Below, one piece after another: positions 54,906 to 64,000 of a stretch of DNA of 64,000 nt. Position 1 is the stretch's first letter, and each line of letters opens with the position of its first letter. Position numbers and translations under genes: made by a program. The DNA is taken from assembly GCA_036346355.1 (NCBI GenBank), contig CM070572.1:11415001-11479000 (forward strand), given 5' to 3'. The notes below the pieces were generated by a model. That model made no database searches. It was not told the DNA's origin and worked only from the letters and a program-made list of their open reading frames with translations. This DNA comes from Rhipidocladum racemiflorum (Eukaryota; Streptophyta; Magnoliopsida; Poales; Poaceae).

Positions 54906-57900
54906 ATGGATTCCGACTACGGCGTGCCGCGCGAGCTCTCGGAGGTGCAGAAGAAGCGCGCGCTCTACCAGCCCGAGCTGCCCCCCTGCCTCAAGGTCTG
55001 TATCCTCCCCCCATCGCCGCTACTGCCTCCCGTGCGTGTGTCATTGCGTTCCTCTTGAGGCTTTCCGGCCCAGATCTGCGGCCTTGCCGCCCGCGCGGCG
55101 CCAGATCCTGCGCTGTTCTCCGGCCGGATCGGTCTCGTCGGCGCTTGGGTTTACGGTTCGCCCGCTCCCGATTTGTTTTTTTTTTCGGGGTTTGGTCATA
55201 GGTTTATCAGCTGTCACTAATCAACGAGGCCGTCGCTTTCGGTTGGCGAGACTGGATCTGAGTCGTAGTGGACGTCGCCTGCGAAGTGCTAGTTGTGTCC
55301 GCTAGTATAGATCGGTCGGCGTGTCTGGCTTGCGGGGAACCGCACGCACGGGGATTCCAGAAGGCTCGATTTCCTGTTTTGGTGTCGTCGTGTTGCTGTT
55401 TTATTATGGGTTGTAGTGGAAGGTTGCAACTGGGGGTAAAATGATTGATTTTTCTGTAGCAATCATGGACTTTTTCGGTTAGTTTTCACTGGCCCTGGAG
55501 TTTTTTACGTTTAGGTTGACTCGGTTATCGCTATCAAATTAGCCCTCCTCCTGTCCGGGGATACTGTTTGACTGATGCCTGGATGAGGTGAATTCATGGT
55601 GTTTTTTGTGGAATGATTTTCTTGAGTACGCGTTGAATTTCCTCGCTTTATGTGAATCAGGGCACTACTGTGAGGGTGGAGTACGGTGATGTGGCGATTG
55701 CTGCCGATCCTGCAGGCGCTCATGTGATCAGCCACGCCTTTCCCCACACCTATGGGCAGCCCCTGGCTCATTTCCTTAGGAAGACGGCTAATGTCGCTGA
55801 TGCTACCATCATATCACAGCACCCTGTCGTCAGGTATTACTATATGCACCCTTATGTTTCTGCATGCAGAAATTTTTACCTTGCACAATCATCATGGTGA
55901 TAATAAATAAGTGCTGTAGAGAGCATTGTTTTGCCATTATTGAGCTAGTGTTGGTAGGGATTCTTATGAGAAAATTGGGTGGATTAAGAGAATACAGAAG
56001 AGAATGCTGGAGAGAAACACAAATATCTGACTGTTTTGTTTTGGATGCAGGGTTGGTGTTGTCTTCTGTGGAAGGCAGTCCCCAGGTGGCCACAATGTCA
56101 TTTGGGGACTCCATGAGGCTATCAAGGCGCACAACCCAAACAGCAAACTTATTGGTTTTCTCGGTGAGTAATTTGATCTTTTGCAGGTGACAGGAACATC
56201 CAATCACCTGCCTTTCCACATTATTTCCAAATGGGCTTTGTATGACTTTCTGATGTCCAGCTTGTGCTTTAACAGTTTTACAAGCAACCGAGCGTACTAG
56301 GCATAATAGTTTTTTCGTTGTAGTCACCGATGATTTAGATTTAATTACTATGTTTCTACTTTGTTTTGCTTTCTTTGTATGTGCTAATTATTATTACAGT
56401 CAACCAAACATAGTATAAATGTCATTGCATGCTTTAAACATAAATGTAGCGAGATATGAAGGTTTCTAACCAAACTTTACTGTGCGCAAATTTGCAACAT
56501 GCGGGTATTTCATAGGACAATTTTAGTAAAACCAGTAGTAGCATGATTTTCTAGAAGATCTCCCACACATAACTTGCCTTTCTTATCTCTCTTGTCTCAA
56601 AATATAAGAGATTACAGATATAAAACATATACACAACAAAACTTTGGTGAGGGTCCTGTGCCCTGCGGCCTGGACCCTGGAGTCACTCTATGGCCCTGCC
56701 CTTGCATGCCTGTTTGCCTACACAGAGCTGACATTTGGAAATTTGTTCAACACATTAAAATTATATAAATACTTTTTACATATTTTTTTTGTTGAAATAG
56801 GAGGAACCGATGGTTTTCTTGCACAGAAAACTTTGGAGATCACCGAGGAAGTTCTTTCTTCCTACAAAAACCAAGGTGGTTATGATATGCTTGGTCGGAC
56901 AAAGGATCAAATTAGAACAACAGAGCAGGTCAATGGTGCAATGGCTAGTTGCCAGGCTTTGAAATTGGATGCTCTGGTAATCATTGGAGGTATGCTATGT
57001 GACATTAATCTACTAAGATTGAAGTACATTATACATTTGCTATAATCCTAAACCGCTGTTTGTTTTGAAGGTGTCACATCCAATACGGATGCTTCTCAAC
57101 TTGCTGAGACTTTTGCTGAGGCAAAGTGTGCAACAAAGGTATTTTTTTTTGTTTGTTTAACTGCACTGTAATTCTGGATCCCCTGTGCCCAGTGCAAGTT
57201 TGTATCTTTCCTTGTCTGTTAATAGCCTGACACAATCATTATCAAACAGGTTGTAGGTGTTCCTGTAACTTTGAATGGAGATCTTAAGAACCAGTTTGTT
57301 GAGACAACTGTTGGCTTCGATACCATATGCAAGGTAGGGACTGTTGAATTCACATTACTACGCTGGAACTTCCTTTACCGTGCCTATAGTTCGCGATGCT
57401 TTCCTTCTCTCTTTATAGAGCATTATTTACATCTTATGAAAAGTTGGTTTGGTATATTGAGGTTGCAATTGCGAAATCACCTTTTGAGTTATGCTACCGT
57501 TTTCTCAGATTGCAAATTCCCATCAATTTATTGCCATTTTTTATTATTTATTTTGTTATTTTGCAATTTATAATGGCTCCTTGAACTTATTAGTTGTTCT
57601 AACAGGTGAACTCGCAACTAATAAGCAATGTCTGTACCGATGCTCTGTCTGCGGAGAAGGTAATATAACATATGATAGATGGCATCTTAAACTGCATCTT
57701 GTTTATTCTGATGTACTTTCTTAGTTGTATGGTAAAAATTTATGTATTGTCGATACCTTTCTTGGTCTCGCTAAATGCCATGAGAAAAGAAATACATGTA
57801 ATTGACTTGGCATTAAAGAATTTCTCATATTCAAATGAAAAGGAACCAAAGGAAGATCTCCATCGACACTCGTTCGAGTTTCAATACATAAGGAACTAAC

Positions 57901-60428
57901 AAAAATAGAATAGGATAGGTTCTTGTTGGCGATTCACCTTTTACTTTTAGCCTACACGAGAGGTCCGCATATTAGGGTGTACACAAGCTTGGCCTAGGCA
58001 CTCACGGATGCCAGTGCTGGTTCAGCATCCAGCACTGCAACATATTTGCTCCAGAGTCTAAATTAGCATAGCTTAGGACTAGAGGACAACTTTATGTGGC
58101 TTGGAGTTGGAGATCTTCCTATGTTTCTCTTTTTCTTTTTTGTTGCTCAGATGAAGTATGTTCAGTATTTTTCTCAGTATCAGGTAGGCCTAGTTTTCCC
58201 ACGAGGCCTTCTGAACTTGCTCTGTTTACAAATTCAAATTACTGAATTAAATTTCTTCTGCCTTGTGGCTGTATTCTTTCTGGCAGTATTACTATTTTAT
58301 TCGTCTGATGGGACGGAAGGCATCCCATGTGGCATTGGAGTGTGCTCTTCAATCGCATCCAAATATGGTTTGGACTCTTGCTTTTCACTTGTACCTGCCT
58401 GTTAACATAGGTCACAAAATCTGCTTGCATTTTTTTGAACTTGTATCATATGCTCAGGTTATCCTAGGGGAGGAGGTTGCTGCATCAAAACTCACAATTT
58501 TTGATATTACAAAGCAGATATGTGATGCAGTTCAGGCAAGAGCTGAAAAAGGTAGGGGCTTTTTTTTTGTCTATGATGGTGAAATGCTGTATCCTTGTAT
58601 TTTCACTGAAAATGTTAATTTATGGATTTTCTGAGTATATTTTCCACAGACAAGTATCATGGGGTTGTACTTATTCCTGAGGGCCTTGTGGAGAGTATTC
58701 CTGAACTATATGCTTTGCTTCAGGTAAGTTTGTACGTGTCCTATGACTTTTCATTATTTCATTTACAACTTTAGTAACCGGAGCTACTTGATCATAGGAA
58801 ATCCATGGCCTCCACGGCAAAGGTGTTTCCATAGAGAATATCTCTTCTCAGCTTTCACCTTGGGCATCTGCACTATTTGAGTTTTTGCCTCCATTTATTA
58901 GGAAGCAGGTGTGTATTTTCTCATTTGTTAATTCTCGGAAATTCACAACTCACATCAAGTTTCTGTTGCTTCAACGTTGTTGTTTTTCTGATGCAGCTGC
59001 TTCTCCATCCTGAATCTGATGACTCAGCTCAACTTTCTCAGGCACAGTAGCACATGAAACCTGTCAATTATTGGTGAATAACACTGATCTGTTTTATTTT
59101 ATTATTTCTGATTGCTCCTCTACATGTATATCTGTGCAGATTGAAACTGAAAAGCTTCTAGTCCAATTAGTTGAGACTGAAATGAGCAGACGTTTGGTAT
59201 GTTTTGTGTGGACCCTGTAACTGCCAGTTTAATTGAGAGCCACATATGGATGTCTCAAAATCTACTTGTAGAGTAAGCAATAGCTCTATCGGTTCATAAT
59301 ATTCTTGGCTACTCTTGCAGAAGGAAGGCACTTACAAAGGAAAGAAGTTCAATGCAATCTGTCACTTTTTTGGCTACCAAGCTAGGGGTGCACTGCCTTC
59401 AAAGTTCGACTGTGATTATGCCTATGTAAGTTCCAGCTCACCTTACTAGTTTGACATAGCATATTGATTTCTGTTGATTTATCTTGTATTTGTTGGTTTC
59501 AGGTGCTGGGTCATGTGTGTTATCACATCTTAGCTGCTGGTTTGAATGGTTACATGGCCACCGTGACAAATCTTAAAAGTCCTGTGAACAAGTGGCGATG
59601 TGGTGCCGCTCCTATTTCGGTAAGATTTGTGTCATTATGCCACTACAGAATTTGTTGTACATGTGAATCAGTCCATTTCCGACAAGTGTAGGATGGGTAT
59701 GAAGGGAACACATAACCCACAACTGTTTTCCTGTGATCAGTCTATGATGACTGTGAAGCGATGGTCACGTGGTCCTGCAGCCACACAAATTGGGAAGCCA
59801 GCAGTTCATATGGCTAGCGTCGACTTGAAAGGAAAAGCATTCGAGTAAGTGAAACGTGTTGATCATGCTATATTATTCGAAGAAAAAGTGTCATGAATTA
59901 TTATATTTAACTAGTAACTCCTTTTCTCTCCCGCTTTTGGACACTTGCCATTGTTTGTTGTTTGAATGGATCTTTCTAGTACTACAGTAAAGAAGACATG
60001 TGATCCCATTAGCAATAACGGACGTGTTTTACAGGCTGTTGAGGCAGAATTCTTCCAGCTTCTTGATGGAAGACGTCTACAGAAACCCTGGACCACTCCA
60101 ATTCGAAGGGCCAGGTGCTGATTCGAAGCCCATTTCGCTGTGCGTTGAGGATCAAGACTATATGGGCAGGATCAAGAAATTGCAGGAATACTTGGAGAAG
60201 GTAGTTCTCATGACCCCACGAATCGACAGATTTGTGAACCCTCAGAATCCCTCATTGACAGACAAGTTTCTGCTTGTTGTTTAATTCGTGTATGTCGTGC
60301 AGGTGAAAAGCATCGTGAAGCCTGGGTGCTCGCAGGATGTTCTCAAAGCGGCGCTGAGTGCCATGTCTTCTGTGACGGAGACGCTGGCTATCATGTCATC
60401 GTCTTCCGCTGGCCAGACACCATTCTAG
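54906..60428 (+). CDS. PPi-dependent fructose-6-phosphate 1-phosphotransferase, alpha subunit
   Basis: Eighteen exons (54906-54995, 55661-55833, 56051-56163, 56801-56989, 57071-57138, 57250-57333, 57606-57659, 58287-58367, 58458-58551, 58650-58723, 58798-58908, 58997-59041, 59140-59196, 59321-59425, 59503-59619, 59741-59844, 60035-60200, 60303-60428) give 616 residues, the usual length for plant PFP alpha. The phosphofructokinase fold is clear: 'VGVVFCGRQSPGGHNVIWGL', 'GFLGGTDGF' (about 124-132), 'QVNGAMASCQALKLDALVII', 'MGRKASHVALECALQSHPN'. The catalytic TxDxD block of the beta subunit is here 'VTLNGDL' (217-223), with Asn for the first Asp, as expected for the regulatory alpha subunit. The cytosolic enzyme interconverts Fru-6-P plus PPi with Fru-1,6-P2 plus Pi and is activated by Fru-2,6-P2. 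Intron 12 needs a GC donor. No disruption was seen. Confidence 0.95.
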
Positions 60429-60647
60429 AACCAATCTTGGTGTGGCGCAGAGTCCACGTTTCCTGATTCTCTTTTGTTCCATCTGACTCTTGGGGGTTAA
60501 AAATCAGTGATCTTGCAATCCCGCGGTTTATTCTTTCGTAGTTTTCGAGAGTTTTGGTCATTTTTTTTGGCACTTATAGTGTGCAAGAGTTTGTTGTTGA
60601 CGAGTCTGAACTAGAATAATTGTTCAAACTGCCGGTTGTGATCAATC

Positions 60648-60653
60648 AATAAA
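60648..60653 (+). terminator. Polyadenylation signal of the PFP alpha gene
   Basis: AATAAA 220 bases after the stop codon, in T-rich 3' UTR-like sequence. It is a plausible near-upstream element for 3' end formation. Confidence 0.5.
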
Positions 60654-60879
60654 CCAAATTTTGATACACGCAGGCTTTGCCTGTGCTTATTCACGCCTTC
60701 TATCACGCGAATATAAGTGGATGCATTGCCCTGTCATCTCAAAAATGATGCATTGCTATGGCAGTGTGACTGCAACCGGTTGTGCTGTCATGTGCCACAA
60801 AATAGGTCCATGGGAAAGATGGTGTAAAACCAATGTAATTGGTATGATTTGTCGAGCTGGATCTTTGGTTCGAGAAATC

Positions 60880-61035
60880 TCAGTAAGTTTTAGTGTTTAC
60901 GGACTATCTGCCATTAGCTGGCGGACTGTCTGTGATTTAGTTGAGTTGAAGATCGTCTGCTCTTGTATGGCGGGCCGTCTGTGGTTTATTGAGCGGAGGA
61001 CCGTCTGCCATTGGGGAGGCAGGCTGTTCGTCGTT
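60880..61035. repeat. Repeated GGACNGTCTG motifs, LTR-like
   Basis: 'GCGGACTGTCTGTG', 'GCGGGCCGTCTGTGG', 'GCGGAGGACCGTCTGCC' and similar recur about every 35 bases. Such clusters occur in long LTRs of some grass retrotransposons. No element boundary could be fixed between 60.66 and 61.35 kb and no gene is seen there. Confidence 0.35.
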
Positions 61036-61367
61036 ACTGAAACCCCGGGTCGAGAGTAAAATTTGTGAATCTCCTTGTTGCTTGGTCCTATAGGTTTTGT
61101 GTCGGTGCATATAGTTGCAAGATGCATGTTTAAGCTAACGTGGGTCAAGTAATGAAAAACTTGTGTCCGCACGGATTTCTTCTTGTTGTTTGGATGTGCA
61201 AGAGGTTTGAAATCAACTGTGATCAACGGTGAGCATGACTGAGACTTGATTAGGAAGCCGAGATCTAAAACGGTCATAGAAGCCAGGTGATATGGTTGAG
61301 CTCAAGCAAGATGCATGGTGGACATAAATGTGGAAGCTAGGCAAGATTCACTGCTACAGACAAGTTT

Positions 61368-61606
61368 ATCACAGACGGTTCTAACATGTGATCATAGACG
61401 GTTTTGTGAACCGTCTGTAAACATGTGTTAGTGATGCCAACGATGTATCACAGATGGTTCTTAAACCATTAGTGAAAGTTACATCATAGACAGCTATATT
61501 AAAGAACCGTTTGTAGTGTTATAGTATCATAGATGATTCTAGTAAAGAATTGTTTGTGATATTATAGTATCACATACGATTTTATTAAAGAACCGTCTGT
61601 GATCCT
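61368..61606. repeat. CACTA subterminal repeats
   Basis: Copies of 'ATCACAGACGGTTYT' or its complement recur at intervals of 25-45 bases, with gradual sequence drift toward 61600. Such clusters bind transposase in known CACTA elements. Confidence 0.8.
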
Positions 61607-61611
61607 ATTTT

Positions 61612-62372
61612 TTCCCCTACACCTCCAGCAGAACTTCCATCATTACTATCTGTTGTTAAAAATTTTCATCTGTTTAGATATTTCTGCAACGATATTTATA
61701 AGGCACAACCAGTTATAGATTTTATAATTTAATATCTAAACATCATAGATGCATGGAGGCAACAGCTTGTCTGATCAAGATCATCTTAAAATATGAATAT
61801 TTGTAGCGCTTTCATCTCTTTTTTTATTATAATATTGATGATTTCTGAGACAAAATCTATTTTGATTTATCGCTTTTACTTTATCGTCATCCCTGAACAA
61901 GAATACCATAGGCAGCCATGATTCTTCAATGATAGAGTTCACTAAGTCATCCTATAGAGTTGATTAAGTCATCGTATGAATTAAATGGCTTAATCAACTC
62001 CATACAATGACTTAATCAACTTCATAGTTCAAGAAGCATGGCTGCCTATGGTATTCTCATTCGGTGACGAGGATAAAGTGATAGAGATAAATCAACGCAT
62101 GATACCTTTCAGGATGAACTGTGGAATAAAATGAATTTTACCTTAGAATCCATCAATATTAAAATAAGAAAGGAGATGAAAGTGCTACAAAACTTCATAT
62201 GTTAAGACGATCTTGATCAGACAAGCTGTTGCCTCAATACATCTAGGATGTTTAGATATTCAATTAAAAAAATCTATAACTGGTTGTGCCTTATAAATGT
62301 CATTGCAGAAATATCTAAGCAAATGAAAATTTCGAACAACAGATATTAATGATGAAAGTTCTGATGAGGGGC
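61612..62372. repeat. Long inverted repeat (arms about 365 bp)
   Basis: 61612-61979 and 62000-62372 are inverted copies around about 20 bases. Matches are easy to see: 'GGCACAACCAGTTATAGATT' on the left against 'AATCTATAACTGGTTGTGCC' on the right, 'CAGCTTGTCTGATCAAGATC' against 'GATCTTGATCAGACAAGCTG', and 'CATAGGCAGCCATG' against 'CATGGCTGCCTATG'. Identity is high but imperfect, with indels. No coding frame was recognised in either arm. Confidence 0.85.
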
Positions 62373-63185
62373 ATAGGAAAAATATTTGGTTCCATAGTTG
62401 AAGACAAGAATGGGGAAAGGTCGAAGCTGCATACCTTTGGTACAACATCAAACATACACACTGATATGATTTGTATTGACATCCACAACAGTATGCTCAA
62501 AGTGTTGATACATTGATGTGGCCACCATGATCATTGTGCCGCGCAAGAAGAAATGTGATCTTGGTGGTGATGCCGATGGAGAATATACAATCTTTTTTTT
62601 TGGTGTGCATGGTTCTTTGAGTTATTGTAAAGTTTTTTTCTTAAAAAAAAGATGCCACGGAGGGTTTCCCCGAAAGAAATGACTTCATATTGACTCAAAA
62701 TTTTAAAAGTTTTACAAGAGCCTAGCATATAGTATGCCTCGCGGATTTACAAAAGGAAAGGGGATAATCAATAATATATATTCTACATGATCAAATAACG
62801 CTGAAAACAGCAAAATAATTATACAATCTGACCATTCTAAATTGAACTAGCAAATGAGGAAAAGTGCAAATAGTTCACAAAACTAATAAAAAAATCACCT
62901 TTCTGCACCACCCATTGCCCTAACCATTTATTTGCATAGTTTCATTGGCGGTGGAAATGGGCAAATGGCTTTGGATGGAACTTTTGTAGATAATTTGTAA
63001 TACTACGATGTTTTGATAAAATCTGAGAACAAACAAAACTTAAATCAACAAATATATCTTTCTGAAGAAATAAAGCTCCTCATGAAATGATGCTGAATTG
63101 TAGAAAACTTTGTTACAATGGAAAACATAACTTGTCATTTGACAACTAGACAGTGGCTTCCATTATATTCATATCAAGTTACATG

Positions 63186-63319
63186 TGCGAGTGAACTGGA
63201 AGGAATAAATTCAAGCATCCCTTCATCTTGTCCAGTTGTAAGAACTCGATATGGAGTAAGGTGCAAGTCCAGTTTTTCTAATTTGAGCAATCGATCTATC
63301 AAAGAGACCATCTGAATAA
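63186..63319 (-). pseudogene. VPS34 (PI3-kinase) exon fragment inside the CACTA element
   Basis: On the minus strand, after an AG near 63320, the frame reads 'VIQMVSLIDRLLKLEKLDLH', then 'LTPYRVLTTGQDEGMLEFIP' and 'SSSLA'. This is the kinase N-lobe and hinge region of class III phosphatidylinositol 3-kinase (VPS34), which makes PI3P in endosomal sorting and autophagy. Only one exon-sized piece of about 43 residues is present, ending where the conserved protein would continue with Q. Neighbouring exons were not recognised. It is therefore a captured fragment and not a working gene. Confidence 0.8.
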
Positions 63320-63629
63320 CCTATAAAGTACACACCACAAGTTAGTTATGATTTCCCTCCCTTCCTCCCATGCAAATGTGTATTGAGATCAGTATTCTAA
63401 ATTGTAGTAAGTAGTAAGTGAAAGACCAGCCCACCTTTAAACGCTTATGCATTATAACAATAATAAGAAGGCTCTAGCACTGAAATTTACCTAATAGCTA
63501 TACATGAACCACAAGACAGGAATGAGATATTTAGTGTGTGATCAATGTTCTTCTGGGAACGATTATTTAAGAGCGACCTACCACTAATGCTTAAGCAGCC
63601 AGTGGCCCTAATTTAGAATAACGATTAAG

Positions 63630-63900
63630 TTACAAGTGTGTCGGTGAGCTGGGGGGAGGCAGCTTCCGTGAGCCAGGGAGGCGGCGGCATGGCTGACGGG
63701 GAGGAGTCAGAAGCAGGGCCATCTGGGAAGAGTCGTCGTGAGCCGGGGAGGAGGCGGCGTGGCCGACGGGGAGGAGTCGAGAGCAGGGCTGGATCGGCAG
63801 GGAGGAGTCGGAGCAGGGCCGAGGGGACAAGGAGATCACCGAGGAAGAGGACGACAGGGGGGCTAGGGTTTGGGGGAGGCGAAATACGCTAAGTGTTAAG
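63630..63900 (-). other. GC-rich CACTA internal leader
   Basis: A G-rich (plus) stretch has three rough copies of a 'GGAGGCGGCGTGGCCGACGGGGAGGAGTC'-type unit and ends with 'GGGCTAGGGTTTGGGGGAGGC'. Frames are open on both strands through composition. It lies 40-300 bases from the subterminal repeats at the right edge, where a transposase gene's 5' part would be expected. Confidence 0.45.
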
Positions 63901-64000
63901 GTCTGCGCGAGGACTTTGGTTGTTTATATAGGTCTCATTCGTATCACAGACGGTTTATAGCTAGAACTATTTGTGATAATCATATATCACAGATGATTTT

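Larger units (their letters stand above)
61349..64000 (-). mobile_element. CACTA element, left end and interior (continues past the window)
   Basis: Terminal CACTGCTACAGAC at 61349 is followed by six or more subterminal repeats of the type TATCACAGACGGTTCT, partly paired with AGAACCGTCTGTGAT (61368-61606). The same motif appears in CGTATCACAGACGGTTTATAG (63942-63962) and again to the right edge, so the other end lies just beyond 64000. The GC-rich block with TATATAAAC-type promoter sequence near 63920 on the minus strand resembles the 5' end of a CACTA transposase gene, but no transposase follows. The interior holds an inverted repeat and a captured exon, making this a non-autonomous derivative. 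Confidence 0.8.

Overview
The window reads as nuclear DNA from a grass (Poaceae), most likely an Oryza species. The genes are split by GT-AG introns, intergenic space is packed with nested plant transposons (LINE, Ty3/gypsy, Ty1/copia, TRIM, hAT, Stowaway, Tourist, Harbinger, MULE, CACTA, Helitron-like ends), and the host proteins resemble cereal orthologues. From memory of the rice annotation, genes for PRPP synthetase 4 and PFP alpha lie close together on the long arm of rice chromosome 2, so this may be the syntenic segment; that was not checked here.

Layout. 0.56-14.25 kb is a 5'-truncated LINE (16-bp target duplication) split by a full-length 11.4-kb Ty3/gypsy element on the minus strand (5-bp duplication CTTAC) that also carries a plus-strand antisense gene. 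14.7-15.7 kb is a 3-beta-HSD-type dehydrogenase pseudogene with a 391-bp TRIM retrotransposon inside an exon. 16-18 kb holds a GC-rich stretch, an hAT element and a TRIM remnant. 18.1-19.5 kb is an intact papain-like cysteine protease gene (4 exons, minus). 20.2-32.2 kb is a transposon field: MITEs, a copia remnant, a probable solo LTR full of GCGGTACTACCGC palindromes, a cluster of unrelated captured exon fragments (sterol dehydrogenase-like, P5CS-like, kinase-like), an hAT element, a Tourist MITE, and two elements lodged in (TA)n arrays. 33.65-35.56 kb is an intact PRPP synthetase gene (6 exons, minus). 36-45 kb holds tandem repeats, a truncated TRAPPC11-like fragment and a 5-kb LTR-like block. 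45.2-52.2 kb is an ARID plus alpha-crystallin-domain gene (13 exons, plus), whose fourth intron carries a Harbinger remnant and a MULE. 53.6-54.6 kb is a repeat array with a Helitron-like end directly upstream of the PFP alpha gene (54.9-60.4 kb, 18 exons, plus). 61.35 kb to the right edge is one end of a CACTA element containing a long inverted repeat and a captured VPS34-like exon.

The intact host genes are unrelated housekeeping or developmental functions: PRPP supply for nucleotide synthesis, PPi-dependent glycolysis, a chromatin-type DNA-binding protein and a secreted or vacuolar protease. Plant genes are not in operons, and nothing suggests they act together. I joined the exons by hand. 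All four models keep an open frame from start to stop (355, 324, 472 and 616 residues).

The least ordinary features are the CACTA element with its roughly 365-bp inverted repeat and captured PI3-kinase exon, the TRIM inside an exon, the pair of (TA)n-flanked foldback elements, a predicted 14-nt microexon in the ARID gene, and a GC-AG intron in PFP alpha.
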